The position numbers and the translations under genes were made by a program. Shown here piece by piece: positions 35,771 to 45,439 of a stretch of 64,000 nucleotides of DNA. The notes under the pieces were generated by a model. That model ran no database searches. It was not told the DNA's origin and saw nothing but the letters and a program-made list of their open reading frames with translations. Numbering within the stretch: position 1 is the stretch's first letter; each line of letters begins with the position of its first letter. Source of the DNA: an uncultured Bacteroidales bacterium. Its GTDB lineage: Bacteria > Bacteroidota > Bacteroidia > Bacteroidales > Paludibacteraceae. The DNA lies in the NCBI GenBank assembly GCA_900320865.1, contig ONTT01000004.1, forward strand, positions 1 to 64,000, read 5' to 3'.

Positions 35771-36811
35771 ATGTATCCACAGCAGATTATAGATGCCCTA
35801 CGCCATGTGCGCTATCCCGGAACCGGCAAAGATCTTATCGAAAGCGGAATGCTCGAAGATGACATTCGTATCTCCGGTTTTGAAGTCTCGTTCTCTCTCA
35901 TCTTCCAAAAAGAGAACGACCCGTTCATTAAATCCGTACTCAAAGCCGCAGAAACCGCTTTAAAAACCTATATTGATCCCAATATAGCAGCGAATATACA
36001 TACCAAATTCGTCAAGGTAAATCCCACGCCAACTACCAACCACCAATCGCCCATAGCCGCGAAGCACATCATCGCAATTCATAGCGGCAAAGGAGGTGTC
36101 GGTAAATCAACCGTCACAGCCAACCTGGCTGTCGCCTTGGCGCAAAAAGGCTATCGCGTCGGACTTCTCGACGCCGATATTCACGGACCATCTATGCCCA
36201 AGATGTTCCATACCGAAGATTGTCGACCTTTCTCCGTTGAAATCGAAGGAAGAACGCTTATCGAACCCATCGAACAATTTGGCGTTAAGATGCTCTCCAT
36301 CGGTTTCTTCGTCAATCCCGATCAAGCAGTTATCTGGCGCGGTGGAATGGCCTCTAATGCGATCAAACAACTTATTGATGATGCCCATTGGGGAGAACTC
36401 GATTATTTTCTGATTGATCTTCCGCCAGGTACCAGCGATATTCATCTTACCCTTATCTCGGCGCTCCAACTCACCGGAGTCATCGTCGTTACTACGCCGC
36501 AACCCGTTGCGCTCGTCGATGCACGAAAAGGCGTAGAGATGTTCCAGAACGAGAAAATCAACGTCCCTATTCTCGGTCTCGTAGAAAATATGGCATGGTT
36601 CACGCCGGCCGAACTACCGCAAAACCGCTATTATATCTTCGGCAAAGATGGAGGTAAAGCCTTAGCGGAAGAACTCCAAATCCCGCTTCTGGCGCAAATT
36701 CCATTAGTTCAATCCATTCGCGAAGGTGGAGATTCTGGCGAACCCATCGCCCTACAAACCGGTCATCCCGCCGCTTCTGCCTTCGATGAAATCGCTACAA
36801 AAATCATATGA
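35771..36811 (+). CDS. mrp: Mrp/NBP35-type ATPase, iron-sulfur carrier
   Basis: A cytosolic P-loop ATPase of the Mrp/ApbC family that carries Fe-S clusters to target proteins. The 346-aa protein has an N-terminal MIP18/DUF59 domain (about 1-85), a Thr/Pro-rich linker, and a deviant Walker A, GKGGVGKS (106-113). DLPPGTSDIHLT and ENMAWFTPAELP follow. The C-terminal CxxC found in many Mrp proteins is absent; Bacteroides Mrp proteins also lack it. ATG 35771 is chosen because it lies 21 nt behind the -7 box; an earlier in-frame codon would lie upstream of the promoter. The stop overlaps the MATE gene start (ATGA). Confidence 0.93.
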   Translation: MYPQQIIDALRHVRYPGTGKDLIESGMLEDDIRISGFEVSFSLIFQKENDPFIKSVLKAAETALKTYIDPNIAANIHTKFVKVNPTPTTNHQSPIAAKHIIAIHSGKGGVGKSTVTANLAVALAQKGYRVGLLDADIHGPSMPKMFHTEDCRPFSVEIEGRTLIEPIEQFGVKMLSIGFFVNPDQAVIWRGGMASNAIKQLIDDAHWGELDYFLIDLPPGTSDIHLTLISALQLTGVIVVTTPQPVALVDARKGVEMFQNEKINVPILGLVENMAWFTPAELPQNRYYIFGKDGGKALAEELQIPLLAQIPLVQSIREGGDSGEPIALQTGHPAASAFDEIATKII

Positions 36812-38160
36812 CCCGAACCGCCGAATTAGGTACAGCTCCCGTGCATAAACTGCTGTGGAAATATGCACTACCTGCCATCATCGCGATGACAGCCACTTCG
36901 CTGTATAATATCGTCGATTCAATCTATATCGGGCATGGTTGTGGCGCGTTGGCACTCAGCGCACTTACCGTAGCCAAACCGTTCATGGATATCTGCGCCG
37001 CTTTCGGCAGTCTTGTTGGCGTAGGCGCTTCTTCGCTCTTAGCCATCTATCTCGGCGAGAAAGATTATGATAAAGCCAACCGCGTTTTAGGCAATGTCAT
37101 CGTCCTCAATATCATTCTCTCTGCCATCGTCATGGCCGTTGGTCTTATCTGGCTAGACCCGATTCTCATGGCCTTTGGGGCCAGCGAGGACACCATTCTT
37201 TACGCACACGAATATATGGAGATCATCCTGTACGGAAACATCCTCACCCATATATATTTCGGCCTTAACGCCATGTTGCGCTCTGCCGGACATCCGCGTT
37301 TCTCCATGATCGCTACCCTCTTCGCTGTCATCATCAATATCATTCTCGACCCCATCTTCATCTTTGCGCTCGATATGGGCGTACGAGGCGCGGCATTAGC
37401 CACGGTTCTCAGCCAAGCCTTTGCTGTCGTCTGGCAAGTTACCAAATTTACAGACCGTAGCGAATTGGTTCGATTTCATCGGGGAATATGGCGACTTAAC
37501 AAACATATCACCGGACGGGCTTTAGCCATCGGAATGTCGCCGTTCCTCTATAATATTGCCCACTGCTTTGTAGTTATTATCATCAATAATCAACTCAAAA
37601 ACTTCGGCGGAGATATGGCGATTGCTTCATACGGAGTTATCAACCGTCTCACCTTCGTCTTCGCCATGATGGTGATGGGCCTCAACCAAGGAATGCAACC
37701 TATCGCCGGCTATAACTATGGAGCCAAACATATGGATCGTTTGCTTCAGTCTTTCTATCTTACCTGCGCATATGCCACTGGAGTCATGGGGATCGTCTTT
37801 ATCCTTGGAGAGTGCTTCCCTGAACTCGTCACGAAGATGTTTACGCATGACATAGACCTTATTAGTCAAACTATTCGACCCATGCGTATCATCTGTAGCA
37901 CCATGCTCATCATCGGTTTCCAGATGGTAACAGGTAACTTATTCACCTCTGTTGGAAAAGCCGGCAAATCCATCTTCCTCAGCCTTACGAGACAAGTCAT
38001 CTATCTTATCCCGCTGGCTCTTTGGTTACCGCTTGCATTTACAGATCCCATCGATGGCATCTGGTGGGCTATCCCTATCAGCGACACACTCTCAGCTATC
38101 ACAGCTGTCATCCTTCTCCTTGCCTCCCGTAAAAAACTCCAACGCGAGTGCGAAGGATAA
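36808..38160 (+). CDS. MATE family efflux transporter
   Basis: An inner-membrane multidrug/toxin extrusion antiporter. The 450-aa protein has about 12 membrane segments in two six-helix halves. Motifs visible are the N-terminal ALPAIIAMTATSLYNIVDSIYIG and the mid-protein ALAIGMSPFLYNIAHCFVVIIIN, which mark the two halves. It resembles the MepA/DinF branch more than NorM. Substrate is unknown. The start overlaps the mrp stop by 4 nt, so it is co-transcribed and probably translationally coupled. Confidence 0.92.
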   Translation: MTRTAELGTAPVHKLLWKYALPAIIAMTATSLYNIVDSIYIGHGCGALALSALTVAKPFMDICAAFGSLVGVGASSLLAIYLGEKDYDKANRVLGNVIVLNIILSAIVMAVGLIWLDPILMAFGASEDTILYAHEYMEIILYGNILTHIYFGLNAMLRSAGHPRFSMIATLFAVIINIILDPIFIFALDMGVRGAALATVLSQAFAVVWQVTKFTDRSELVRFHRGIWRLNKHITGRALAIGMSPFLYNIAHCFVVIIINNQLKNFGGDMAIASYGVINRLTFVFAMMVMGLNQGMQPIAGYNYGAKHMDRLLQSFYLTCAYATGVMGIVFILGECFPELVTKMFTHDIDLISQTIRPMRIICSTMLIIGFQMVTGNLFTSVGKAGKSIFLSLTRQVIYLIPLALWLPLAFTDPIDGIWWAIPISDTLSAITAVILLLASRKKLQRECEG

Positions 38161-38164
38161 AGTC

Positions 38165-38367
38165 CACGCGTGTTGGAGGCACCTTTGTCTTCTAACAAAA
38201 ATAGCAGCCGTTGAGCTGCTATTTTGTCGAGAAGACGTGACTTGGAAATTGCGACCAGCAATAATCGTTCGAGCTTAGCGAGATAAGAACACGCGTGTTG
38301 GAGGCACCTTTGTCTTCTAACAAAAATAGCAGCCGTTGAGCTGCTATTTTGTCGAGAAGACGTGACT
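38165..38367. repeat. 78-bp exact direct repeats including a tRNA-Pro 3' fragment
   Basis: Two identical 78-bp copies (38165-38242 and 38290-38367) are separated by 47 bp. Each contains a hairpin (AATAGCAGC/GCTGCTATT) and 15 bp of the 3' end of tRNA-Pro. Only the right copy is joined to a full tRNA. The 47-bp spacer shows no gene. Repeats of a tRNA 3' end are typical of integration sites, though here the repeat extends beyond the tRNA into its flank. Confidence 0.93.
38318..38352 (-). terminator. Hairpin downstream of tRNA-Pro
   Basis: The AATAGCAGC/GCTGCTATT stem with a 6-nt loop is followed on the minus strand by TTTTTGTT. It also lies 3' of the MATE gene through the left repeat copy (38198-38226). 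It probably terminates the tRNA transcript. Confidence 0.65.
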
Positions 38368-38424
38368 CGAACACGCGACCCCTACGTCCCGAACGTAGTG
38401 CGCTACCAACTGCGCCACTTCTCG
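38352..38424 (-). tRNA. tRNA-Pro (anticodon CGG)
   Basis: A full cloverleaf on the minus strand: acceptor CGAGAAG/CTTCTCG, D-arm GCGCAGTTGGTAGCGC, anticodon stem CTACG/CGTAG with loop TTCGGGA (anticodon CGG), and T-loop TTCGAGT. CCA is not encoded. Confidence 0.95.
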
Positions 38425-38434
38425 AAAGCGGGTG

Positions 38435-38466
38435 CAAAAGTACTGCTTTTTTTTGAAATGTGCAAA
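38435..38466 (-). promoter_or_regulatory. tRNA-Pro promoter
   Basis: On the minus strand, TTTG at 38466-38463 and TACTTTTG at 38442-38435, 20 nt apart, about 10 nt before the tRNA. Confidence 0.85.
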
Positions 38467-38476
38467 TTTTTCGCGA

Positions 38477-40792
38477 TTATTTTACACTTTTTTTGCGAAA
38501 AGTGAACTTTCCTGGCTTATTCGGCTCCGACTTCGCCATTATTTCACGCACTTCGGCCTCCGTTATCGTTTCAGGATTCATACCCTTCGGCATCTGGTAA
38601 TTACCCTCTGCGGTATGGATATAGGCTCCGTATCTACCCTTCCTTACCTGGATGGTACCCCATTGTTGAATCGGTTGTTGTTCCTCCTCTTTCTTCTCTA
38701 TCATCTGAATAGCTTCTTCCAAACTGACACTCAGAGGATCGATCGAACGAGGAATGCTGATGTAACTCTTGCCATAATTGACATACGGACCATACTTTCC
38801 TTCACCGATGATTACATCCTTATCGTTATATTGACCTAAAGTCAACGGCAAAGAGTTCTTAAAGAGTTCCAATGCCTCCGCAAGCGTAATACTGAAGATC
38901 GACTGACCTTTCCTCAGACTTGCAAAACGCGGTTTATCGTCTGCCGCATCACCCATCTGAACACACGGACCTATCTTACTAATCTTCGCAATAATAGGCA
39001 AACCTGTTGCTGGATCATTTCCCAACAATCTACCCGACACTTTACCCGATGGAATCGAAGAAAGTAATGGTTTAAAAGTCTTATAGAAAGTATCTACAGT
39101 CTGCGTCCAATCGGCTTTACCAATAGCGATACGGTCAAATTGCTCCTCCTCATGCGCCGTGAAGTCATAACTCAAAATAGTCGGGAAATGCTCCACTAAA
39201 AAATCATTGGTGATCCGTCCCAGATCAGTAGGCAGCAAACGCTGTGCATCCGCTCCGTACATCTCCGATTTCTTGCGCTCCATCACCATACCGTTCTTCA
39301 AACTCAACGTAACTACGTCGCGCTTTTGACCGGCAATAGAACCCTTCTCTACGTATTTCACGTTCTGAATCGTCTCAATAATCGTTGCGTAAGTGGATGG
39401 ACGACCGATACCCAATTCCTCCATGCGTTTTACCAACGTTGCTTCATTATAACGGAAAGGAGGTTTAGCATAGGTCTGTATAGCCTCGGCATTCACCAAT
39501 TTCAATCGCTCGCGCTTTGACATAGCCGGTAAAACGCGGCGCTCTTCAGCTTCTTCATCCGTCGACTGCACATAAACACGCGTAAAACCGTCAAAGGATA
39601 CCACTTCGCCGGTAGCCACGAATGCAAACTTACTGCCGTGTACCGAAACCTCTATTGTAGTTTTCTCACTCTCCGCATCAGCCATCTGAGAAGCAATCGT
39701 ACGCTTCCAGATCAGTTCATACAGCCGTTGCTCATCTTTGGTCGCTCCTGCGTTTAACGTACTTATATACGTCGGACGAATAGCCTCGTGAGCCTCTTGA
39801 GCTCCTTTGGATTTGGTGCGGTACTGACGAGTATGAACATATTCCTTTCCGTATTGCTCGGCAATCACTTCTTTTGCTGTACCCAATGCCAAAGTAGACA
39901 GGTTTACCGAGTCCGTACGCATATAGGTAATCTTTCCGCTCTCATATAACGATTGCGCTAAACGCATCGTCTTCGATACAGAGAACTTTAATTTGCGGGC
40001 CGCTTCTTGCTGCAGGGTCGATGTCGTAAACGGAGGAGCAGGCATATGTGTTACCGGCTTACGTTGTACATCGCGCACAATAAACATCGCAGAGTTCAAA
40101 CTCTCCATGAAAGTAATTGCATCGTTCTTATGCGAGAAACGATGATTCAACTCGCATTTCAAAACGGATGCATCGCCCGGATTTACTCCGATGAAATCGG
40201 CAAAAATACGATAACTGGACGAAGCACGGAAAGATTCAATCTCACGCTCTTTCTCGACGATTAAGCGAACAGCAACCGATTGTACTCGACCGGCCGACAA
40301 ACCTGTTGTCACTTTTTTCCAAAGAATAGGAGAGAGTTCAAAACCCACAATGCGGTCTAATACGCGACGTGCCTGCTGCGCATTCACCAAATTATAATCG
40401 ATATCGCGCGGATGCTGAATAGCCTCTTCTATAGCCGGCTTTGTAATTTCGTGAAATACAATACGCTTCGTATCCTTATTTTCCAAGTTCAGCACCTCTT
40501 TTAAGTGCCATGCAATAGCCTCTCCTTCACGGTCCTCATCGGAAGCCAACCATACGGTCTCCGCCTTCTTGCTCTCGCGTTGTAATTGCTCTATCAAGTG
40601 CTCCTTATGGGCATCAACGGCATAATGCGGTTGGTAGCCATGCTCGAAATCAATACCCATCGAGTTCTTTCCTATCGGCTCAATGTCACGCACATGTCCC
40701 TGACTACTCAATACATGATAGTCACTTCCCAGAAACTTCTCAATCGTCTTCGCCTTCGCGGGGGACTCCACAATAACCAAATTTTTGCTCAT
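38477..40792 (-). CDS. topA: DNA topoisomerase I
   Basis: A type IA topoisomerase that relaxes negative supercoils. The 771-aa protein has an N-terminal Toprim domain (VESPAKAKTI near residue 8; DEDREGEAIAWH, 85-96) and the catalytic Tyr290 in ITYMRTDS. The GRPSTYATIIETI region completes the core. The C-terminal part carries repeats of the topoisomerase C-terminal type with G(K/R)YGPYVNYG and GRYGAYIH motifs and few cysteines. It ends in a Lys-rich tail. It is monocistronic on the minus strand with its own promoter. Confidence 0.97.
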   Translation of the reverse strand: MSKNLVIVESPAKAKTIEKFLGSDYHVLSSQGHVRDIEPIGKNSMGIDFEHGYQPHYAVDAHKEHLIEQLQRESKKAETVWLASDEDREGEAIAWHLKEVLNLENKDTKRIVFHEITKPAIEEAIQHPRDIDYNLVNAQQARRVLDRIVGFELSPILWKKVTTGLSAGRVQSVAVRLIVEKEREIESFRASSSYRIFADFIGVNPGDASVLKCELNHRFSHKNDAITFMESLNSAMFIVRDVQRKPVTHMPAPPFTTSTLQQEAARKLKFSVSKTMRLAQSLYESGKITYMRTDSVNLSTLALGTAKEVIAEQYGKEYVHTRQYRTKSKGAQEAHEAIRPTYISTLNAGATKDEQRLYELIWKRTIASQMADAESEKTTIEVSVHGSKFAFVATGEVVSFDGFTRVYVQSTDEEAEERRVLPAMSKRERLKLVNAEAIQTYAKPPFRYNEATLVKRMEELGIGRPSTYATIIETIQNVKYVEKGSIAGQKRDVVTLSLKNGMVMERKKSEMYGADAQRLLPTDLGRITNDFLVEHFPTILSYDFTAHEEEQFDRIAIGKADWTQTVDTFYKTFKPLLSSIPSGKVSGRLLGNDPATGLPIIAKISKIGPCVQMGDAADDKPRFASLRKGQSIFSITLAEALELFKNSLPLTLGQYNDKDVIIGEGKYGPYVNYGKSYISIPRSIDPLSVSLEEAIQMIEKKEEEQQPIQQWGTIQVRKGRYGAYIHTAEGNYQMPKGMNPETITEAEVREIMAKSEPNKPGKFTFRKKSVK

Positions 40793-40831
40793 CTGTGCTA
40801 TATATTATAAGGTGTACTTTCAAAAACGCCG

Positions 40832-40863
40832 CAAAAGTACTATATTTAAATTAAATGTGCAAA
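40832..40863 (-). promoter_or_regulatory. topA promoter
   Basis: On the minus strand, TTTG at 40863-40860 and TACTTTTG at 40839-40832 with 20-nt spacing. It lies 15 nt from the divergent nfeD promoter. Confidence 0.85.
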
Positions 40864-40877
40864 TTTATTTTTTTTTG

Positions 40878-40909
40878 TTTGCATATATCAAAGATATTTA
40901 TTATCTTTG
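40878..40909 (+). promoter_or_regulatory. nfeD-floA operon promoter
   Basis: TTTG at 40878-40881 followed by CATATAT, and TATCTTTG at 40902-40909, with 20-nt spacing. Confidence 0.85.
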
Positions 40910-40957
40910 CACCCGATTTAGAAAAAATAGTTGGAAATTTTTTAATAAAAGATTTGC

Positions 40958-41278
40958 ATGGAATATTTTTTAGTTGTATTATTAGTGCTCGCGGGCGTCG
41001 CGCTTTTATTAACGGAGATGTTCTTGATTCCCGGTTTCGGCATTGCGGGCGTATTTGGTTTCGGCTGTCTTATTGGCGCCGTTGTGTTAGCATGGCTTTG
41101 GATTGGTGCAACAGCCGGCTATATTACGCTCGGCGCCTGTGTACTCTTATCCGCATTGGCTGTTTGGGGATTCCTGCGTAGCCGCGCTTTGGATAAAATG
41201 GCCCTGGATACCAAGGTAGATGGCCATGTAGAGTTAGCAAACAATAAATTAAATAATAAAAAGGAGGAACAAAAATGA
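40958..41278 (+). CDS. NfeD-like membrane protein
   Basis: A 106-aa protein with three to four hydrophobic segments ([60 protein letters not shown]) and a short charged tail. Truncated NfeD proteins of this kind, without the OB-fold domain, are partners of flotillin-like proteins in membrane microdomains. It is the first gene of the operon. Its stop overlaps the floA start (ATGA). Confidence 0.8.
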   Translation: MEYFLVVLLVLAGVALLLTEMFLIPGFGIAGVFGFGCLIGAVVLAWLWIGATAGYITLGACVLLSALAVWGFLRSRALDKMALDTKVDGHVELANNKLNNKKEEQK

Positions 41279-42300
41279 TCAATGCCCTTTTATCGAGCGT
41301 ACTCTTGGTTGCCGAAGAGACCAATGAGGTTATTACCGCCATTCTGATTACCTTATTGGTGATCTTACTTTGCATCTTCTTCTATTACGTGCCCTTCATG
41401 CTGTGGATCAATGCCGCAGTTAGTGGCGTTCGTATCAGTCTGGTTCAGCTCTTCCTTATGCGTATTCGCAAAGTGCCGCCCGCAAAGATCGTTAACTGTT
41501 TGATTGAGGCGCACAAAGCCGGTTTGACCGATGTGAAACGCGATGGACTCGAGGCGCACTATCTGGCTGGGGGTCATATTGAGCGGGTTGTTCATGCCCT
41601 CGTTTCCGCAAGCAAAGCAGGTATTACCTTGCCTTTCCAGATGGCTACCGCTATCGACCTGGCCGGTCGTGACGTTTTTGAAGCGGTTCAGATGTCCGTT
41701 AATCCCAAAGTGATTGATACTCCTCCCGTTACGGCTGTAGCCAAAGACGGTATTCAGCTCATCGCTAAAGCACGTGTTACGGTGCGTGCGAATATTAAGC
41801 AACTCGTCGGAGGTGCAGGTGAAGATACCATCTTAGCCCGCGTCGGTGAAGGTATCGTTAGTTCCATCGGTAGCGCTGAAAGCCATAAGATGGTGCTCGA
41901 AAACCCCGATTCCATCAGTAAATTAGTGCTATCTAAGGGTCTGGACGACGGTACGGCATTCGAGATTCTTTCTATCGATATCGCCGATATTGATGTTGGT
42001 AAGAATATCGGTGCACAATTGCAGATGGATCAGGCTGAAGCCGACAAGAATATTGCGCAAGCGAAAGCAGAGGAGCGTCGTTCCATGGCTATCGCAAGCG
42101 AGCAGGAGATGAAAGCCAAAGCACAAGAAGCCCGAGCGAAAGTGATTGAGGCAGAAGCACTTGTGCCGCAAGCAATGGCAGAGGCATTCCGCAAAGGCAA
42201 TCTCGGCATTATGGACTATTATCGCATGCAAAATATGCAAGCAGATACCGCTATGCGCGAGAACATTGCCGGAACAGGAGAAAAAAAGGCGAAGAAGTAA
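41275..42300 (+). CDS. floA: Flotillin-like protein FloA
   Basis: A 341-aa protein with a short periplasmic N-terminus and one membrane segment (about 20-42), followed by a re-entrant-like hydrophobic stretch. The SPFH/PHB region (about 100-240) contains [40 protein letters not shown] and [12 protein letters not shown]. An Ala/Glu-rich coiled coil (about 245-310) and a short tail complete it. FloA organises functional membrane microdomains. It has an AAGGAGG ribosome site inside the end of nfeD. Confidence 0.95.
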   Translation: MINALLSSVLLVAEETNEVITAILITLLVILLCIFFYYVPFMLWINAAVSGVRISLVQLFLMRIRKVPPAKIVNCLIEAHKAGLTDVKRDGLEAHYLAGGHIERVVHALVSASKAGITLPFQMATAIDLAGRDVFEAVQMSVNPKVIDTPPVTAVAKDGIQLIAKARVTVRANIKQLVGGAGEDTILARVGEGIVSSIGSAESHKMVLENPDSISKLVLSKGLDDGTAFEILSIDIADIDVGKNIGAQLQMDQAEADKNIAQAKAEERRSMAIASEQEMKAKAQEARAKVIEAEALVPQAMAEAFRKGNLGIMDYYRMQNMQADTAMRENIAGTGEKKAKK

Positions 42301-42333
42301 GTCTGACGACAACCAACAACCGACCAACAACGA

Positions 42334-43119
42334 ATGCGCATTGCGCTGCTCCAATATCCCATCGAGTGGGCGAACCCACAGGCGAATGTGGGCTTGCTGA
42401 ATGAGCGCCTGCAAGCTATAGCCGGACAAGCAGACATCGCGGTCATTCCCGAGATGTTCAGCACCGGTTTTTGTACCGATCGTCCTGGCTTGGCGGAAGA
42501 ATGGATAACGGGTCCAACCAGTCAAGCGCTTCAGCATATGGCGAACACCTATGACTTGGCTATCATCGGGTCGATGATTGTTTCCGAGCAAGGACGATTA
42601 TATAATCGTGGGTTCATGTTCCGTCCCAATGATACTCCGCTCTATTACGATAAGCATCATCTCTATCGTAGCGGAGGAGAAGCTGAGTACTTCACTCCGG
42701 GAAATAAAAGACCCATATGGGATTTTCGCGGCATAAAGATACGTTTGGCTGTATGTTACGATTTACGCTTCCCTGTTTGGTTGCGGCAAGACAAACATAA
42801 CCTGTATGATATCCTCATCTGTGTCGCATGTTGGCCTACTGTCCGAATCCAATATTGGGATGTTCTGTTGCCGACACGCGCTGCAGAGAACCATTGCTAT
42901 GCTGTGGGCGTCAATATGGTTGGAACAGACGGTATTCAAATGGATTATAATGGTCATTCCGTGGCTTACGACACGTGGCTCAAAGATATCGCAGGATTTG
43001 AAGATTACGAAGCAGGAACACGAATCGTTGATTTCTCAATAGAGAAACTAAGACATTTTAGAGAAGTGTTGCCGCAATGGCAAGAAGCGGATGAATATAC
43101 GATAAAGAATGGAGATTAA
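42334..43119 (+). CDS. Nitrilase-superfamily amidase (omega-amidase-like)
   Basis: A 261-aa cytosolic hydrolase with the Glu-Lys-Cys triad of the carbon-nitrogen hydrolase family: E40 in VIPEMFSTGF, the Lys in YYDKHHLY, and the Cys in AVCYDLRFPVW. The FSTGF and DLRFP signatures match the YafV/Nit2 omega-amidase branch, which hydrolyses alpha-ketoglutaramate. Substrate assignment is by family. The gene starts 33 nt after floA, and its end overlaps recJ by 11 nt. Confidence 0.88.
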   Translation: MRIALLQYPIEWANPQANVGLLNERLQAIAGQADIAVIPEMFSTGFCTDRPGLAEEWITGPTSQALQHMANTYDLAIIGSMIVSEQGRLYNRGFMFRPNDTPLYYDKHHLYRSGGEAEYFTPGNKRPIWDFRGIKIRLAVCYDLRFPVWLRQDKHNLYDILICVACWPTVRIQYWDVLLPTRAAENHCYAVGVNMVGTDGIQMDYNGHSVAYDTWLKDIAGFEDYEAGTRIVDFSIEKLRHFREVLPQWQEADEYTIKNGD

Positions 43120-44821
43120 TTGGCGACTTAAACAACTGACGGCAGACGAACAACAAGCGGCTGAACGCCTTAGCACCGAACTGGATATCAGTCCGGCTGC
43201 CGGTCGTATTCTCGCTGGAAGAGGCCTGCGTACAGCGGCCGAAGCACGAGCATACATACGCCCAACGCTCGATAGTCTGCATGACCCATTCTTGATGCGC
43301 GATATGACGGCAGCCGTAGACCGGCTATGCCGCGCCATAGACAAACATGAACGAATCATGGTTTATGGAGACTACGATGTGGATGGCACTACCGCCGTAG
43401 CACTTATGTATTCCTTTCTTCGTACGCAAACCGATAATTTGATCTATTATATTCCCGATCGATATACCGAAGGATACGGTATTTCCACCAAAGGAATTGA
43501 TACCGCAAAAGAAAAAGGATGTACGCTTGTCATTGCATTGGACTGCGGCATCAAAGCCGTAGAAAAAATGGAGTATGCCAATAGCATTGGTGTCGATTTC
43601 ATCATTTGCGACCATCATACGCCCGGAGACATCACTCCAAAGGCCGTAGCGGTACTGAATATGAAACGCGCCGACTGCCACTATCCATTTAAGGAACTGA
43701 GTGGTTGCGGGGTGGGATTTAAATTGGCGCAAGCTTATGCACAGCGGCGAGGAATAGATATGCAAGAGGTATATCGTCTGCTCCCGCTATTAGCTATGTC
43801 TATTGCCAGCGATATCGTTCCGGTAACTGGAGAGAACCGCATTCTGGCATTTTATGGTCTCCGCGCCCTTAATGCGCAACCTTCAGTAGGGCTGCAAGCT
43901 ATCATGCAAGTAGCTGGCATTGCGGATAAAACCATCACGATGAGTGACCTCGTCTATAAGTTCGGTCCCAGAATCAATGCGGCCGGACGAATTAAAAGCG
44001 GGGCAGAAGCCGTGCGATTACTTATCACAGACGATGCCGAAGCTGCATTACGATTCGCCAAAGATATCGACTCCTATAACCAGGACCGTCGCGATTACGA
44101 TAGTAAGACAACAGATGAAGCGTTAGAACAATTGCAACAAGACCCGATGAACTCGAGCAAACACACAACTGTCGTGTTCTCGCCCGAATGGCATAAAGGA
44201 GTAGTGGGTATAGCTGCAAGCCGTCTTACAGAAACTTACTATCGTCCGACTATCGTGCTTACCGCAGGAGAAGATGATATCATCAGTGGCAGTGCGCGGT
44301 CAGTAAGCGATTTTGATATCTATACCGCCATTGACTCATGTCGTGACCTGCTCACCAACTTCGGAGGACATAAGTTTGCTGCCGGCTTGAGCATGCATAA
44401 AGCCGATTTGCCGGAGTTTAAGCGTAGATTCGAAGAATACGTTGCAGCTCATATAACACCGGAACAACAAGTGCCCACTTTAGATATCGAGGCGGAAGTA
44501 GAACTGAGTGATATGAATTGGAAGATGTATAAGATCCTTCAATGCTTGGAACCCTTTGGTCCGGGCAATGAACGCCCATTATTCCTTTGCCGCAACCTCA
44601 TTAACAACCGAAACACGCGCGCGGTAAGCGAAGGAAGACATCTTCATCTTGACCTCACCGACCGTATCGTAGCAATGGATGGTATCGCCTTTGGACAAGG
44701 AGAGAAAGCCGAACATCTGCAAAACGGCAAGAGTATCGATATATGTTTCTATCTGGAGGAAAATAGCTATCGCGGACGTACAACCCTCCAGATGAATGCG
44801 CAAGATATTAAATTGAACTAA
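43109..44821 (+). CDS. recJ: Single-stranded-DNA-specific exonuclease RecJ
   Basis: A 5'-3' ssDNA exonuclease for recombination and repair. The 570-aa protein has DHH-family motifs: [10 protein letters not shown] (86-95), ALDCG, and CDHH (DHH 168-170). DHHA1 motifs follow: SGSARSV and [15 protein letters not shown]-terminal OB-fold is present. The length is normal for the family. It overlaps the amidase gene by 11 nt, and tdk starts 4 nt after its stop. Confidence 0.95.
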   Translation: MEINWRLKQLTADEQQAAERLSTELDISPAAGRILAGRGLRTAAEARAYIRPTLDSLHDPFLMRDMTAAVDRLCRAIDKHERIMVYGDYDVDGTTAVALMYSFLRTQTDNLIYYIPDRYTEGYGISTKGIDTAKEKGCTLVIALDCGIKAVEKMEYANSIGVDFIICDHHTPGDITPKAVAVLNMKRADCHYPFKELSGCGVGFKLAQAYAQRRGIDMQEVYRLLPLLAMSIASDIVPVTGENRILAFYGLRALNAQPSVGLQAIMQVAGIADKTITMSDLVYKFGPRINAAGRIKSGAEAVRLLITDDAEAALRFAKDIDSYNQDRRDYDSKTTDEALEQLQQDPMNSSKHTTVVFSPEWHKGVVGIAASRLTETYYRPTIVLTAGEDDIISGSARSVSDFDIYTAIDSCRDLLTNFGGHKFAAGLSMHKADLPEFKRRFEEYVAAHITPEQQVPTLDIEAEVELSDMNWKMYKILQCLEPFGPGNERPLFLCRNLINNRNTRAVSEGRHLHLDLTDRIVAMDGIAFGQGEKAEHLQNGKSIDICFYLEENSYRGRTTLQMNAQDIKLN

Positions 44822-44825
44822 ATAT

Positions 44826-45419
44826 ATGTATTCTGAACGAGACAGCAAAGGCCCGAGTTTACGAAAGGGATCCATTGAAGTAGTATGCGGATCTATGTTC
44901 AGCGGAAAAACCGAAGAACTCATCCGTCGTATGAAACGTGCGAAGTTTGCTAAACTGCGCGTAGAAATCTATAAACCCGCTATTGATGTGCGTTATAGCG
45001 AAGAAGATGTAGTGAGCCATGACCGCAACGTAATTCAATCTACACCCGTTGATAGTAGCCAGAATATCCTCCTGATGGTGGATGATATTGATGTGGTGGG
45101 AATTGATGAAGCGCAGTTCTTTGATATGGGTATTGTGGAAGTATGTAAGCAACTGGCCGATCGCGGTATACGCGTAATTTGTGCAGGACTGGACATGGAC
45201 TTCAGAGGAGTTCCGTTTGGTCCGATGCCCGCATTAATGGCTATTGCCGATGATGTATATAAAACCCATGCTATTTGCGTAAATTGCGGAGATCTGGCTT
45301 ATGTCAGCCATCGTCTCGTGGCCTCCGAAAAACGCGTCTTACTCGGCGAAACAGATAGTTACGAACCCCTCTGCCGCAATTGTTATAACAAAGCTTTGGC
45401 AGCCGAGGCAAACAACTAA
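44826..45419 (+). CDS. tdk: Thymidine kinase
   Basis: Phosphorylates thymidine in the salvage pathway. The 197-aa type II enzyme has the P-loop GSMFSGKT (22-29), the DEAQFF segment, the lasso region, and a four-Cys zinc site (CVNC and CRNC). It has an N-terminal extension ([15 protein letters not shown]) seen in Bacteroidota homologues. Confidence 0.95.
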   Translation: MYSERDSKGPSLRKGSIEVVCGSMFSGKTEELIRRMKRAKFAKLRVEIYKPAIDVRYSEEDVVSHDRNVIQSTPVDSSQNILLMVDDIDVVGIDEAQFFDMGIVEVCKQLADRGIRVICAGLDMDFRGVPFGPMPALMAIADDVYKTHAICVNCGDLAYVSHRLVASEKRVLLGETDSYEPLCRNCYNKALAAEANN

Positions 45420-45439
45420 TTACCAATTATAAGCCTTCC

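Noticed and set aside
36590-36640. Missing CxxC in Mrp as a possible defect
   Set aside because: Bacteroidota Mrp proteins commonly have ENMAWFTPAELP in place of the Cys motif, so it is normal for the lineage.
38219-38437. Minus-strand reading frame across the tRNA-Pro and the 78-bp repeat
   Set aside because: It reads through the tRNA and the terminator hairpin. The protein-like similarity to another frame at 38001-38261 is explained by the direct repeat, not by coding.
38482-38506. Hairpin CACTTTT/AAAAGTG at the end of topA
   Set aside because: It lies within the final codons and is not followed by a T-run on the minus strand. Low-complexity Lys codons explain it.
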